From the NCBI GenBank assembly GCA_034211275.1, contig JAXHTF010000035.1, positions 1 to 42,951 of the forward strand: a stretch of 42,951 nt of DNA, read 5' to 3'. The stretch is from Acidobacteriota bacterium. Lineage in GTDB: Bacteria > Acidobacteriota > Thermoanaerobaculia > Multivoradales > JAHZIX01. The notes beneath the pieces were generated by a model. That model had not been told where the DNA came from. It was given only the letters and a program-made list of their open reading frames with translations, and ran no database searches. Below, one piece after another: positions 9,237-17,637 of the stretch. The translations under genes were made by a program, and so were the position numbers. How positions within the stretch are numbered: the stretch's first letter is position 1; the number at the start of each line of letters is the position of its first letter.

Positions 9237-11218
9237 CGTCGGTTGACCACGACTTCAGGTTGCTGAATGACTTGATTCTTCTTCGCGTCTCGGAAGCCCA
9301 CCCGCAGGACAGAGACGATCACTCCGTCCTCGTGGTGCTGAGAGGACTCGGCGGAACGGCCGATATGCTGGGACCGATCAAAGCGCGTTCTGCCGGGCAC
9401 CGTGGGGATAACCTCGATACCTCCCTGTACCAGAATCTCTTCGACAAGGCGCTTCGCGTCCTCCAGATCCGGAGAACGCCCCAGGAACTGGCCTTCCCAG
9501 TACTCGCGGAAGAATTGGTCAGCAAATTCTCGGAACTGCTGGCGAATCCACTGCCTCAAATCGAACTCGCGCAGGCGCCGGCCTTCTTCTGTATTGAGGA
9601 GGTGGAATAGGTGCAGAGAGTAATCACGAAGGCGGAATAACTCTCGCTCACTTGAACCTTCTTGTTGGGGAGTCTCTTCTGTCGAGGGTCTGGGTAGTAA
9701 GCTCGCGCGTATCGCATTCATCTTCGCTTGGCTGTGCTTGAGTCGGATCGCCGGAGCAGAGATTCTTTCGAGGTTCTCCTTGAGTCCTGGGTGCTTCAGC
9801 AGGTTGCGGGGAAGGTCCCTGCAAACAATATCAAGAGATCGGCTCCATGATGGCCCGCCTTGATCTTGGTCTGTGGGCGCAGCTTCTCTGCTCAAGGTTG
9901 ACTTTGCCTGCTTCCAGAGTTGCGCTAGAAAGTTCCTTTCAAGCTGTATTAGGGCCTCGTCTGATTTATGCTCGTTATTTGCTTCATTTGGCGGACGACT
10001 TAACTCCACTTTTATGGCATCGACTCTTTTGTTGGTGTCGCTCAGGAAGTCCTCGACACGGTTTATCCTCCTCAGAATGGTCTGGCTCGGGGTTGCTCTC
10101 GTGTCCGGGGTGGGGTTGCTTGGGGCTTGCCAGTGCGATGTGGGAGTCTTGGTCCCAGTCGTCCGTTCTCTGAGACTGGGGGCAATTTCTTTTTGATTAT
10201 CTGTCAAGACCTGTCGGAGGCTGGTTAGTTCTTGCTGCATTTTCTTGAGGTCGGACTTATCGCTCGCTAGTCGTTCTGCTTGGGCTAGGCGGCTGAGCAA
10301 GTCGCTCACCTTCTTTCTCGTTGTCGAGAGCCCCTTCTTGAGTCTGGCTATTTCTTCTTTAGCCAATCTTCCCTCGTCGGGGTCTGCTCGCCTTCTTAGT
10401 CCTGGTATTCGCACCAAGTGAAGCAACACCGCTAAGATCGTGAGTAGGATGCAGGCTAGGAGGGCTCCTCGAGTCCAGGGCGGCGAGGGTTCCCAGCCGG
10501 AGTCAAAAAGCTTCTTGAACAGACTAAGTTGTTTTGGGTCCAGGAACTCACTCGGAGAATGCCGATGACTTCCTACTGATGTCTCTACTGATGTCTGACG
10601 GTCTCTTGACGATTGGATCACTGCGGAGGTCTGTAGGAGCCTCACGACCTTGTCCAAGGAACCCATGCGCTCGTTGTCGTCATTGGGGCTTGTTCTGACT
10701 TCCCTCAGTGCCTGCAGGAGTTCGAATTGGGCAGTGCTCTCTTCATCAGAATTTGCGGCTTCCTGTGCAGCCATGACTATCTCGTGGAAGCTTTTGGGTC
10801 TTTTTTCGGTCTTGTAGAACTCTCGTATTGCTATTAGAAAGGCGGCTGCGCTGTCTAAATTTTCGGCTTGGGATGCTTGGGCTCTGGTGCTTTCATCATT
10901 CACTTTTGGGAGTTTTGTAAGGAACTGGTAGAGGTGGCGCCCAATCATTCTCGATTTAGTGTTCCATTCCGTGCGACTCGCCTGGTTCGAGAGGTATCTA
11001 GGCAGCGCTTTGCTCGCTCCCTCAGGAGGCACCTGTCCCTCTTCGAGGGGCTCTAGCCAGGCTTCCAAAGACTCATCGGCTGCCAGGGAAGCATTGGGTA
11101 GTTGCCAGAGGAGTAGGGCGACAAAGAAAATCAGTAGTGTTGTCATCTTCCCTTTTTGGCTTCGGGCAAGTCTGACCACTGGTGGAGTTGTCTTTGAGGT
11201 TGATTCCAGCATTTTCAT
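9233..11218 (-). CDS. Membrane-anchored coiled-coil protein with GrpE-like C-terminal domain
   Basis: A 661-residue protein. A hydrophobic stretch at about 26-46 is a signal or first membrane helix, and residues 251-269 are a second clear membrane helix followed by basic residues. Residues about 283-347 form a strong coiled coil. The last 53 residues (609-661) resemble the GrpE beta domain: RFDRSQH aligns with GrpE FDPNLH, and a VIVSVLRVGFRD strand leads to a PEVVVN end like GrpE PAMVVV. GrpE is the nucleotide-exchange factor for Hsp70, and the gene next upstream, overlapping by 4 bp (ATGA), is Hsp70-like. I therefore read it as a membrane-tethered exchange factor or tether for that chaperone. 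Base composition is visibly more AT-rich than its neighbours. The GrpE link rests on motif reading by eye. Confidence 0.72.
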   Translation of the reverse strand: MKMLESTSKTTPPVVRLARSQKGKMTTLLIFFVALLLWQLPNASLAADESLEAWLEPLEEGQVPPEGASKALPRYLSNQASRTEWNTKSRMIGRHLYQFLTKLPKVNDESTRAQASQAENLDSAAAFLIAIREFYKTEKRPKSFHEIVMAAQEAANSDEESTAQFELLQALREVRTSPNDDNERMGSLDKVVRLLQTSAVIQSSRDRQTSVETSVGSHRHSPSEFLDPKQLSLFKKLFDSGWEPSPPWTRGALLACILLTILAVLLHLVRIPGLRRRADPDEGRLAKEEIARLKKGLSTTRKKVSDLLSRLAQAERLASDKSDLKKMQQELTSLRQVLTDNQKEIAPSLRERTTGTKTPTSHWQAPSNPTPDTRATPSQTILRRINRVEDFLSDTNKRVDAIKVELSRPPNEANNEHKSDEALIQLERNFLAQLWKQAKSTLSREAAPTDQDQGGPSWSRSLDIVCRDLPRNLLKHPGLKENLERISAPAIRLKHSQAKMNAIRASLLPRPSTEETPQQEGSSERELFRLRDYSLHLFHLLNTEEGRRLREFDLRQWIRQQFREFADQFFREYWEGQFLGRSPDLEDAKRLVEEILVQGGIEVIPTVPGRTRFDRSQHIGRSAESSQHHEDGVIVSVLRVGFRDAKKNQVIQQPEVVVNRR

Positions 11219-14151
11219 CCCATCCAGTCCATGTCGTCTGTTACTTGGAGGGGGCGCAGCTCAACGGGCTCACCATCGAGGTGAACGAGGAGCCGCCGGT
11301 TGATGTCGACGGCGAGGCGGAGGTCTAGGGGGTCTTTACGGTCAGTCGAGACTTCCTGTTCGAGTTCTCCGAGCTTCCGAATTTCAGGATTGTTCTTGAT
11401 CTGAGAGCTCAAGCCACCGTTTTGGTAGAGCTGGACGCGTAAGCGCCCCGATTTGGGTATCTCCTGGCGTTTGTACCGCTTGGTTTTCTCGACCGGGTAA
11501 GTCTCTCCCTGGGCAATGATCTCTTCCAGTTCGAATCGTCCGAAGCCCATATGGCGAGCAACCCCATAGGAATGTGGAAGGCGTCGTTTCTGGATGAGTC
11601 GGATCTTGCCCGAGCCTTCCGGCTGATCTCGCAGGCGTCCATAGAGAGCAGCGCCTTTGGCCACGCAGACCTTGAGCAGACTCTCGTCCAGCACGATCCG
11701 ATTTGCTTCGTGGGCCTGTGGGAAGAGTTGAGCGACCCGCTCTCGGACTGCTGGCATGAAACTTTGCCGTCCTGCATGGAACACAAAGTCGATCTGATCG
11801 GGGGTGAGCTCTGCGAGATGGAGGGTCTTCTCCAAGAGCGGTCGAATCCCTTCCAGGGCCTCGTGGAGGCGCTCCTCGAGCTGATTCCGAGTGCGGGTGA
11901 TCAGGAGGGGTTCGGAAGTGGAGACCAACTCGTTGCCCCTCAGGTGGCAGAGGGCTTCTGGGGGCAGCTCGACAGTGATTGGGTCATCATTGCCGAGGGT
12001 TGGATCAGCCAGGGCAATCTTGAGCTTCTCGGCCGCATCCTTCCAAGTTCGGCGAGCCCTTTCGATTTGATCCCAGACCTGATTAGGCCAGTTTTCCGAG
12101 GCGCGACGCTTCTCGATTTGGGCGTGATTGGCTCGAATGAGGGAGTCGTCAAAATCCTCAAAAGCTAGGGAGGCCTGAGCCAGAAAGTCCCGGATCAGGA
12201 GAATATCTAGATGGTCCCCGCCGAGGCGGTTGTCGCCGAAGTTGGCGAGTACGCTCAGGCCGATGCTGTCGTCTTGCAGAGCCGCTACCTGAGCTATTGA
12301 GATGTCCAGCGTGCCGCCACCGTAGTCGAAGACCAACAGATGCATCCCTTGATCGCGGGCGATCAATTCTTCCAAGTCGCTGTGTAGGCTCCGATGGTCC
12401 GCTAGATAGTGGAGGAAATACAGGGCAGCTGCTGAGGGCTCATCGAGGATCATGCCCTCGCTCACTTCGTTGCCAAGTTGGTCTCGGAGCTCCCGGGCGA
12501 CCGTCTCGTCCAGGTTGTTCTCGGCTTCCAGGCCCGCCAGCTCGCAGGCTCGGAGGATGCTCTGGATCTGTGGACCATAGAAGTCGGCGGGCACGGTCAC
12601 AATGGCGCGACGGATGTCGAAATAGGATCCGGTCAATTCTTGGAGCTTCTTGCTTGCCAGTGCAGTCAGCTGGCGAAGAATGAGCGCTGCCAGCTCCTCG
12701 GGCTGGTAAACGCGATCAAATGCAAGCCAGCCCTCGTCGTAGCCCATGATCCGTTTGACCGACCGCACGGTGGGGCCTTCGCTAACGCGGATCTCGGATC
12801 TCGCCTCATAGCCGATCAAGTGCGAGCCGTCGGGACCGGTGAAGGTGAGAACGCTCGGAATCAGGGGTGAGGGCTCCTGATTCTCGTTCTCCACCTCGAC
12901 CAGTACGGCGCTGTCGCTATGCGGATCGAAGACCGAGACCACCGAGTTGGTGGTACCGAAGTCGATGCCGATGTACTCGGTGTACTTCTGCAGCTCGAAG
13001 ACCTGGACCTCGATTGGGATTTGTAGATTCTCTTGTTCCCCTTGCACCTTTACGTCGACCGAGCCCTCATGCGCCCCGGGAGTAAGCTCTTCAGCGGAGC
13101 AGACGACCTCAAGGGGAAGGATCGAGTCTGCGGTCTTTTCTTGTCCGCCTCCCGATGCGGATCGCTTGTCGGGAGCAGCTAGAGAAACGGAGGTTTCCAG
13201 CTTGGGTACATGAATCCAGGGTTGCTCCGTGTGGATGTCTTCGACCTCGATGTCCACCGTGCCCTGGTTGCGGAGCTCGATCTCAGCGCGGTGCCGGTCT
13301 CGAGACGAGCCCTCGAGGCGGATCCGTTTCGGCGAGGCGACCAGGCGGTAGCGATAGAGAGAGACCCGGGCCGGTACGAAGAGCTCATCGTGATTGGAGA
13401 AGAGGAGACGAAATCCTGCAGCTTTAGAGTCACCAGGATCTGGTTGGTTCGTGTCCCAAGAGACTGGGAAGGTCATAGCGCTCTTGGGACCGATGCGGGC
13501 CGGCAGTTCTACAGCACCAAGCACTAGCTGACTGCTTCCCTCGGCGGAAATCTGCTGCACTGACAAGGGCATGGCACCGTCATTGCGAAGGATCAGTTCT
13601 CTGTGTTCTACGCCACCTTCGCGAAGCTCTCCGAACTGCACCGGAGCCACAATGGGTTTGGGGCCAGCCTTGACCGAGACAGGGAAAGGCAAGAAGCGGC
13701 GCGGGTCTTCGTCGACTACGAGGCGGCAATCGAGGTGTTGGTCTTGACCACCTTTGGGTAAACGATCCGGAAGAACCTGGAGCTGGATGCAGCCTTTGTC
13801 ACCTGCGGCAATGGTCAGTTTTTCCGGCTGGATCCGTATCCAAGAGACTCTGGAGCTCCGCACCTCGATCTGGAGAGTCCGGTCCTCCCGGTTGAACAGG
13901 AGCAACTGTTTCTGCCGAGCTCTGGCGAGAGAAGCCAAGAAGACCAGTGAGGCCGGCTTGATCTCTAGGGCGAGCTGGAGCTGACCGCAGGCGCAGCAGT
14001 AGTTGTCTTCGGGGCGAACGAGCCATTCGCCACAGGTGGCGCACGGAGTGCTCTGGGCAATAGAGACTTCGGCGGGCTTAGATGCAGTGGTCTTCGGAGC
14101 CATCCTTGATCGTCCTCGAGCAGGCACCGGGTGGGATACCTTCGAACCCAT
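11215..14151 (-). CDS. Hsp70-like chaperone with N-terminal zinc ribbon and beta-sandwich domains
   Basis: A 978-residue protein. Residues 37-56 are a zinc ribbon (Cys 37, 40, 52, 55). About 60-385 is beta-rich, probably three immunoglobulin-like sandwiches. The Hsp70/actin-fold ATPase starts with IGIDFGTTNS (394-403) and has VPADFYGPQ, then EPSAAALYF after an insert, and FDYGGGTLDIS (608-618). The adenosine-site segment is altered (FHAGRQSFMP instead of GGSTRxP). The C-terminal 130 residues resemble only the beta part of a substrate-binding domain; there is no helical lid. ATPase activity is likely, but substrate handling must differ from DnaK. It is the first gene of the operon, with 153 bp to the kinase gene upstream. 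The ATG at 14151 lacks a good Shine-Dalgarno; an ATG at 14103 would also keep the zinc ribbon. Confidence 0.9.
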   Translation of the reverse strand: MGSKVSHPVPARGRSRMAPKTTASKPAEVSIAQSTPCATCGEWLVRPEDNYCCACGQLQLALEIKPASLVFLASLARARQKQLLLFNREDRTLQIEVRSSRVSWIRIQPEKLTIAAGDKGCIQLQVLPDRLPKGGQDQHLDCRLVVDEDPRRFLPFPVSVKAGPKPIVAPVQFGELREGGVEHRELILRNDGAMPLSVQQISAEGSSQLVLGAVELPARIGPKSAMTFPVSWDTNQPDPGDSKAAGFRLLFSNHDELFVPARVSLYRYRLVASPKRIRLEGSSRDRHRAEIELRNQGTVDIEVEDIHTEQPWIHVPKLETSVSLAAPDKRSASGGGQEKTADSILPLEVVCSAEELTPGAHEGSVDVKVQGEQENLQIPIEVQVFELQKYTEYIGIDFGTTNSVVSVFDPHSDSAVLVEVENENQEPSPLIPSVLTFTGPDGSHLIGYEARSEIRVSEGPTVRSVKRIMGYDEGWLAFDRVYQPEELAALILRQLTALASKKLQELTGSYFDIRRAIVTVPADFYGPQIQSILRACELAGLEAENNLDETVARELRDQLGNEVSEGMILDEPSAAALYFLHYLADHRSLHSDLEELIARDQGMHLLVFDYGGGTLDISIAQVAALQDDSIGLSVLANFGDNRLGGDHLDILLIRDFLAQASLAFEDFDDSLIRANHAQIEKRRASENWPNQVWDQIERARRTWKDAAEKLKIALADPTLGNDDPITVELPPEALCHLRGNELVSTSEPLLITRTRNQLEERLHEALEGIRPLLEKTLHLAELTPDQIDFVFHAGRQSFMPAVRERVAQLFPQAHEANRIVLDESLLKVCVAKGAALYGRLRDQPEGSGKIRLIQKRRLPHSYGVARHMGFGRFELEEIIAQGETYPVEKTKRYKRQEIPKSGRLRVQLYQNGGLSSQIKNNPEIRKLGELEQEVSTDRKDPLDLRLAVDINRRLLVHLDGEPVELRPLQVTDDMDWMG

Positions 14152-14304
14152 TCGGGCTTCGACGGAAATCTCCCCACCCCGTCATGCTTCGTTTCTACAG
14201 AAAGCGAAGAGACGGTGACTCAGGGGTCAGATCTGGAGGATTCTTTTTGGATTAGGGGGGGGAGGAAGGCAAGCTAGCGCTCGAGGTGAGCGGAAGTATC
14301 GGTA

Positions 14305-16764
14305 TCAAGCGCCGTGGTCTGTATCCGCCTGGTGGCCTACCCACTCCCCCCACCGCTCCCACGCCTCCCGCGCCGGCCGCGCATCCTCCCCGCGCGCCTC
14401 GGCGATCACCTCCGCGGCCCCTTCGAGGTAGGGGCGGGCGGCGGTGCGTTGGCCTTGGGCTAGGAGGGTGGCGCCGAGGAGGCTGCGGGCGTCGGCGATG
14501 CGCCAGGCGTTGACGGTGTTTTTCCAGGTGGCCTGGCGGTCGAGGATGCTGCGGAGGAGGGATTCTGTGCGTTGGAGCTCGCCGCGGCGGAGTAAAACGC
14601 CGGCGAGGTAGGTCTGGAAGAGAAGGGTGTCGGAGTGGTCCGGCCCTTGGGTCTGGAGGCTGGTTGCGATGGCGGGCTCGAGGAGGGATTGGGCTTCCTC
14701 GAGATCGCGTTGGGAGCCGCGGCCGGAGAGTGCGTAGCCGAGGTAGGCGGCGGCGCTGGCGACTTTGATGTTGGAGGTGTCGAAGGTCGCTTCCCGGAGG
14801 GCGAGGGCCTCGCGGTAGTGGGCGATGGCTTCGTTGGTCTTGCCGCGGGCGTCGAGGAATGCGGCGAAGTTGATCAGGCCCGTCGAAACCTTCTCGTGGG
14901 TGGGGCCCAGCACCTTCCGGCGCAGCTCGAGGGACTCCCGTAGGAGCGGCTCGGCCTCTTCGAGGCGGCCGGCGCCATAGAGCATGACGCCGAAGCCGCC
15001 GACAATCTTGGCTAGCTCAGCGGGCTTGGCGTCCTCGCTGGATCGGTAGCCGGCGATGGCCTGGCGATAGCGGGCCTCCGCCTCCTCGTTTCGTCCCTGT
15101 TCGCGGTATACGCCGGCCAGGTTGGCGGTGATCTCGTAGGTCTCGAGCTTGTCCACATCCGGATGCTGGGCGTGGATGGCCAGCGCCTGCTCGACCAGCT
15201 CGGCGGCTCGATCCAAGTCTTTCTCGGCGAGATAGAAGAGCGCCAGATTGTTCAGGCTCGAGGCGAGCTCTCCGGGAGTGGTTCGCGCATCCTCCCGTCG
15301 CAGGGCCAGCGATCGGTCGACCATCTCGTGGCCGCGCTCGAAAAAGCCCAAGCGGTAGAACTGGCGCCCGATGCGGTCATAGATCAGAGCTTGATCTTCG
15401 TTCGGGACAAAGCGTTCGTTGGCCAGCAGCTCCTGCATGGCGGTACGCACCGCTTCGGCAGCGGAATCGGTACTGGTGGGGTCGTAGACCTCGAGGAGCT
15501 CCAGGTAGGCGTCTCGGATACCCAGGGCGCGGGTCTCCTGGGCTTCGGCGCGAATCTGTTGGGTGAGGGCGATGACCCCGGCGGTGAGAAGTAGGACAAG
15601 GATCACGGCGGCGATGGAGAGCTCGCGCCGCCGCCGGCGGACAAACCGGCTGAAGACGTAGGACCAGCTGTAGGGCTGGGCTTTGACCGGATGCCCCCCG
15701 AGGTGGCGGCGGAGATCCTCGGCGAGAGCCGCAGCGGAGGAGTAGCGCAGGTCCGGATCCGCCGCCATGGCCTTGAGGGTGATGGCGTCGAGGTCACCGC
15801 GCAGCTCATTGGGCTCCAGGTAAGAGTCGTCGAGCTCGAGGTCCGGGCTGGCGGCGCGGGCTCCCTCCAGCACCTTGGAGGGGACTTGTAGGGGCGCGCC
15901 GGGATCGTCCGGGGCCTTGGGGGCGCGGCCGGTGAGGAGCAGGAAGAGCAGAGCGCCCAGGGAGTAGACGTCGTTGGCCGAGGTCACCGCCTCGCCGCGA
16001 GCCTGCTCCGGGCTGGCGTAGGGCGGCGTGCCGAGGCGTAGACCGAGGCTTTGGGTGGCGCCGTCGGTGCCCTGCTGCAAGACTTTGGCGATGCCGAAGT
16101 CCAGCAGCTTGGGCTCCCCCTCGCCGGTGACCAGGATGTTGGAGGGTTTGAGGTCGCAGTGCACCACCATGTGCTGGTGCGCTACGTGGACGGCGTCGCA
16201 GACCTTCAGGAAAAGCTCCAGGAGCCCCTGCAAGTCCGGTCGCAGGACCCGACGGTAGGCGTCGAGGCGTGTGCCCTCCACGGATTCCATCACCAGATAG
16301 GGAAGCCCGTCGTCGGTGGCTCCACCGTCGAGCAGGCGGACGATATTGGGATGGTCCAGATCCGCCAGGATTTGCTGCTCGGTGCGGAAGCGGCGGACGA
16401 AGTCGCCGGTGTCGAAGCCCCGCTTCAAGACCTTGATGGCCACTTCCTGGTGGAATCCGCCCTGAACCCGGCTGGCTTTGTACACCACCCCCATGCCGCC
16501 GCGGGCGATCTCTCCATCGAGACGATAGGGACCGATGCGCTCCCCGGCCCGATACTCCGGCGGCCGGCCGGCGATGAGGTCGACGATGGGGGTCTCGAAG
16601 AGCTCTTCCGCCTCGTCTTCCAGGTCCAAGTAGGCCCGGAGCTCGGTAATCAGCTCTTCATCTTGTTGGCAATGGCTCGCCAGATAGGGTTCGCGCTCGT
16701 CCGGTGGAAGGTCGAGGACTTGATCGAGGAGAGTTTTGATCTCCGGCCAGCGTTCCGTATTCAT
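14305..16764 (-). CDS. Transmembrane Ser/Thr protein kinase with TPR sensor domain
   Basis: An 819-residue receptor kinase. A helical N-terminal region (1-70) precedes the kinase domain, which has the glycine loop ARGGMG (87-92), the VAIK lysine (111), the catalytic HCDLKPSN loop (Asp204), DFG at 222-224 and the TPPYASPEQA segment, so it should be active. One membrane helix (about 382-402) separates it from a periplasmic array of tetratricopeptide repeats to the C-terminus. The ATG at 16764 (MNTERWP) is preferred, with TAGGT 5 nt upstream and a 62-bp gap to the sigma gene; an in-frame start at 16896 would overlap the sigma gene by 70 bp. Pairing with an ECF sigma factor of this type is common in Acidobacteriota and suggests that the kinase controls that sigma factor. 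Confidence 0.92.
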   Translation of the reverse strand: MNTERWPEIKTLLDQVLDLPPDEREPYLASHCQQDEELITELRAYLDLEDEAEELFETPIVDLIAGRPPEYRAGERIGPYRLDGEIARGGMGVVYKASRVQGGFHQEVAIKVLKRGFDTGDFVRRFRTEQQILADLDHPNIVRLLDGGATDDGLPYLVMESVEGTRLDAYRRVLRPDLQGLLELFLKVCDAVHVAHQHMVVHCDLKPSNILVTGEGEPKLLDFGIAKVLQQGTDGATQSLGLRLGTPPYASPEQARGEAVTSANDVYSLGALLFLLLTGRAPKAPDDPGAPLQVPSKVLEGARAASPDLELDDSYLEPNELRGDLDAITLKAMAADPDLRYSSAAALAEDLRRHLGGHPVKAQPYSWSYVFSRFVRRRRRELSIAAVILVLLLTAGVIALTQQIRAEAQETRALGIRDAYLELLEVYDPTSTDSAAEAVRTAMQELLANERFVPNEDQALIYDRIGRQFYRLGFFERGHEMVDRSLALRREDARTTPGELASSLNNLALFYLAEKDLDRAAELVEQALAIHAQHPDVDKLETYEITANLAGVYREQGRNEEAEARYRQAIAGYRSSEDAKPAELAKIVGGFGVMLYGAGRLEEAEPLLRESLELRRKVLGPTHEKVSTGLINFAAFLDARGKTNEAIAHYREALALREATFDTSNIKVASAAAYLGYALSGRGSQRDLEEAQSLLEPAIATSLQTQGPDHSDTLLFQTYLAGVLLRRGELQRTESLLRSILDRQATWKNTVNAWRIADARSLLGATLLAQGQRTAARPYLEGAAEVIAEARGEDARPAREAWERWGEWVGHQADTDHGA

Positions 16765-16826
16765 AGTACCTAGTTCTTGAGCCTGAGCGCTCTTACTTAG
16801 GTAGCGTGGCGGTGAAGGATCGGGGG

Positions 16827-17423
16827 TCAATCGTCCCGGGTCGGGGGAGCGAGATCTCCCAAACGCCGGCGGAGCCACAGCTTGGCGGTGCGCCACTCGC
16901 GCTTGACCGTGGACTCGGAGATGTCCATCAGGTCGGCGATCTCGGCGACGTGGAGGCCGAGGAAGAAGCGCAGGGTGACGATGTGGGCCTGGCGTTTTTC
17001 GATCCTCTCCAACTCCTCCAGGGCGTGGTGGAGATCCAGCAGCCGCGCGTTGGTGGGGGTGTCGGAGAGCAGGTAGGCGATGCCCGACTCCAACGAGATG
17101 TCCGACACCCCGCCGCCCCGCTTGGCCGCCTTGCGCTTGCGGGCGTAGTCCACCAGGAAATGCCGCATCACCTCCGCGGCGAAGTTGAAGAAGTCCACCC
17201 GGCTGTCCAGCCGCACTTTTTTCTGACCGCGCATCCGGAAGTAGACCTCGCTCACCAGCGCGGTGGGCTGGAGGGTGTGGGTGTTGGATTCGCGGTGGAA
17301 GAAGAAACGAGCCATGCGATGCAGGTCGTCGAAGACCAGCGGTACCAGCTCGTCTAAGGCCGACAGGTCGCCGGCGCTCCAGGCCTCCAGGAGACCCGTG
17401 ATCTCACTCGGTTGTCGAAGCAT
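16827..17423 (-). CDS. ECF-family RNA polymerase sigma factor
   Basis: A 198-residue sigma factor of the ECF subfamily seen in Acidobacteriota and Planctomycetes (TIGR02999-like). Region 2 covers about 20-100, with AEVMRHFLVDYARKRKAAKRGG carrying the promoter-melting basic segment. Region 4 covers about 130-190, with the helix-turn-helix VAEIADLMDISESTVKREWRTAK. There is no anti-sigma gene next to it. The co-oriented receptor kinase 62 bp downstream is the likely regulator. The ATG at 17423 is only about 5 nt from the predicted transcription start, and no Shine-Dalgarno is visible, so the message may be nearly leaderless. The divergent repeat-protein gene is a possible target. Confidence 0.92.
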   Translation of the reverse strand: MLRQPSEITGLLEAWSAGDLSALDELVPLVFDDLHRMARFFFHRESNTHTLQPTALVSEVYFRMRGQKKVRLDSRVDFFNFAAEVMRHFLVDYARKRKAAKRGGGVSDISLESGIAYLLSDTPTNARLLDLHHALEELERIEKRQAHIVTLRFFLGLHVAEIADLMDISESTVKREWRTAKLWLRRRLGDLAPPTRDD

Positions 17424-17434
17424 TTCAGCGACTC

Positions 17435-17440
17435 AGTATA
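17435..17440 (-). promoter_or_regulatory. Probable -10 element of the sigma-factor gene
   Basis: A TATACT hexamer on the minus strand lies 12 bases before the sigma-factor ATG, placing the predicted start of transcription about 5 nt before the start codon. The -35 region is weak (CTGGAA at 17 bp). The 14 bases ending in this -10 (GGCTGCGCTATACT) occur again at the promoter of the GT2 gene at 37569-37582. Confidence 0.5.
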
Positions 17441-17530
17441 GCGCAGCCCACAGGGAATTCCAGGCCGTCTGCGAATTCTCGGCGGGTTCTTTTCCCATTT
17501 CCAGCCACTGACCCGCCTTTGCCCGTTAGG

Positions 17531-17605
17531 TGTGGGTGAAGGCAAACCCATGACGCGTCATGGCCTTCCCGTGAACGTGGCCCGGCTCGATGCCGGGCCT
17601 TTTTT
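17531..17605 (+). ncRNA. Structured leader RNA upstream of the repeat-protein gene (possible attenuator)
   Basis: The leader of the gene at 17638 contains nested complementary segments: GAAGG (17538-17542) with CCTTC (17564-17568), enclosing the perfect palindrome CCATGACGCGTCATGG (17548-17563), followed by the terminator hairpin at 17579. AAGGCAAACCC on the 5' side matches the start of the c-di-GMP-I (GEMM) riboswitch consensus, but the partner strand (GACGCAAAGCC) is absent, so I do not call that class. A terminator between promoter and start codon implies conditional transcription. Confidence 0.4.
17579..17605 (+). terminator. Intrinsic terminator or attenuator in the leader
   Basis: A perfect 8-bp stem GGCCCGGC/GCCGGGCC with a 5-nt loop (TCGAT) is followed by six T residues. 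It ends 32 bp before the ATG at 17638 on the same strand. As no gene on this strand ends just upstream, attenuation of the downstream gene is more likely than ordinary termination. Confidence 0.7.
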
Positions 17606-17637
17606 CACCCCGGGGCTTCCCGCCCCAAGGAGGCATC

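Noticed and set aside
17531-17605. c-di-GMP-I riboswitch
   Set aside because: Only the first strand of the consensus is present; the GACGCAAAGCC partner strand is missing. Kept as an unclassified leader.
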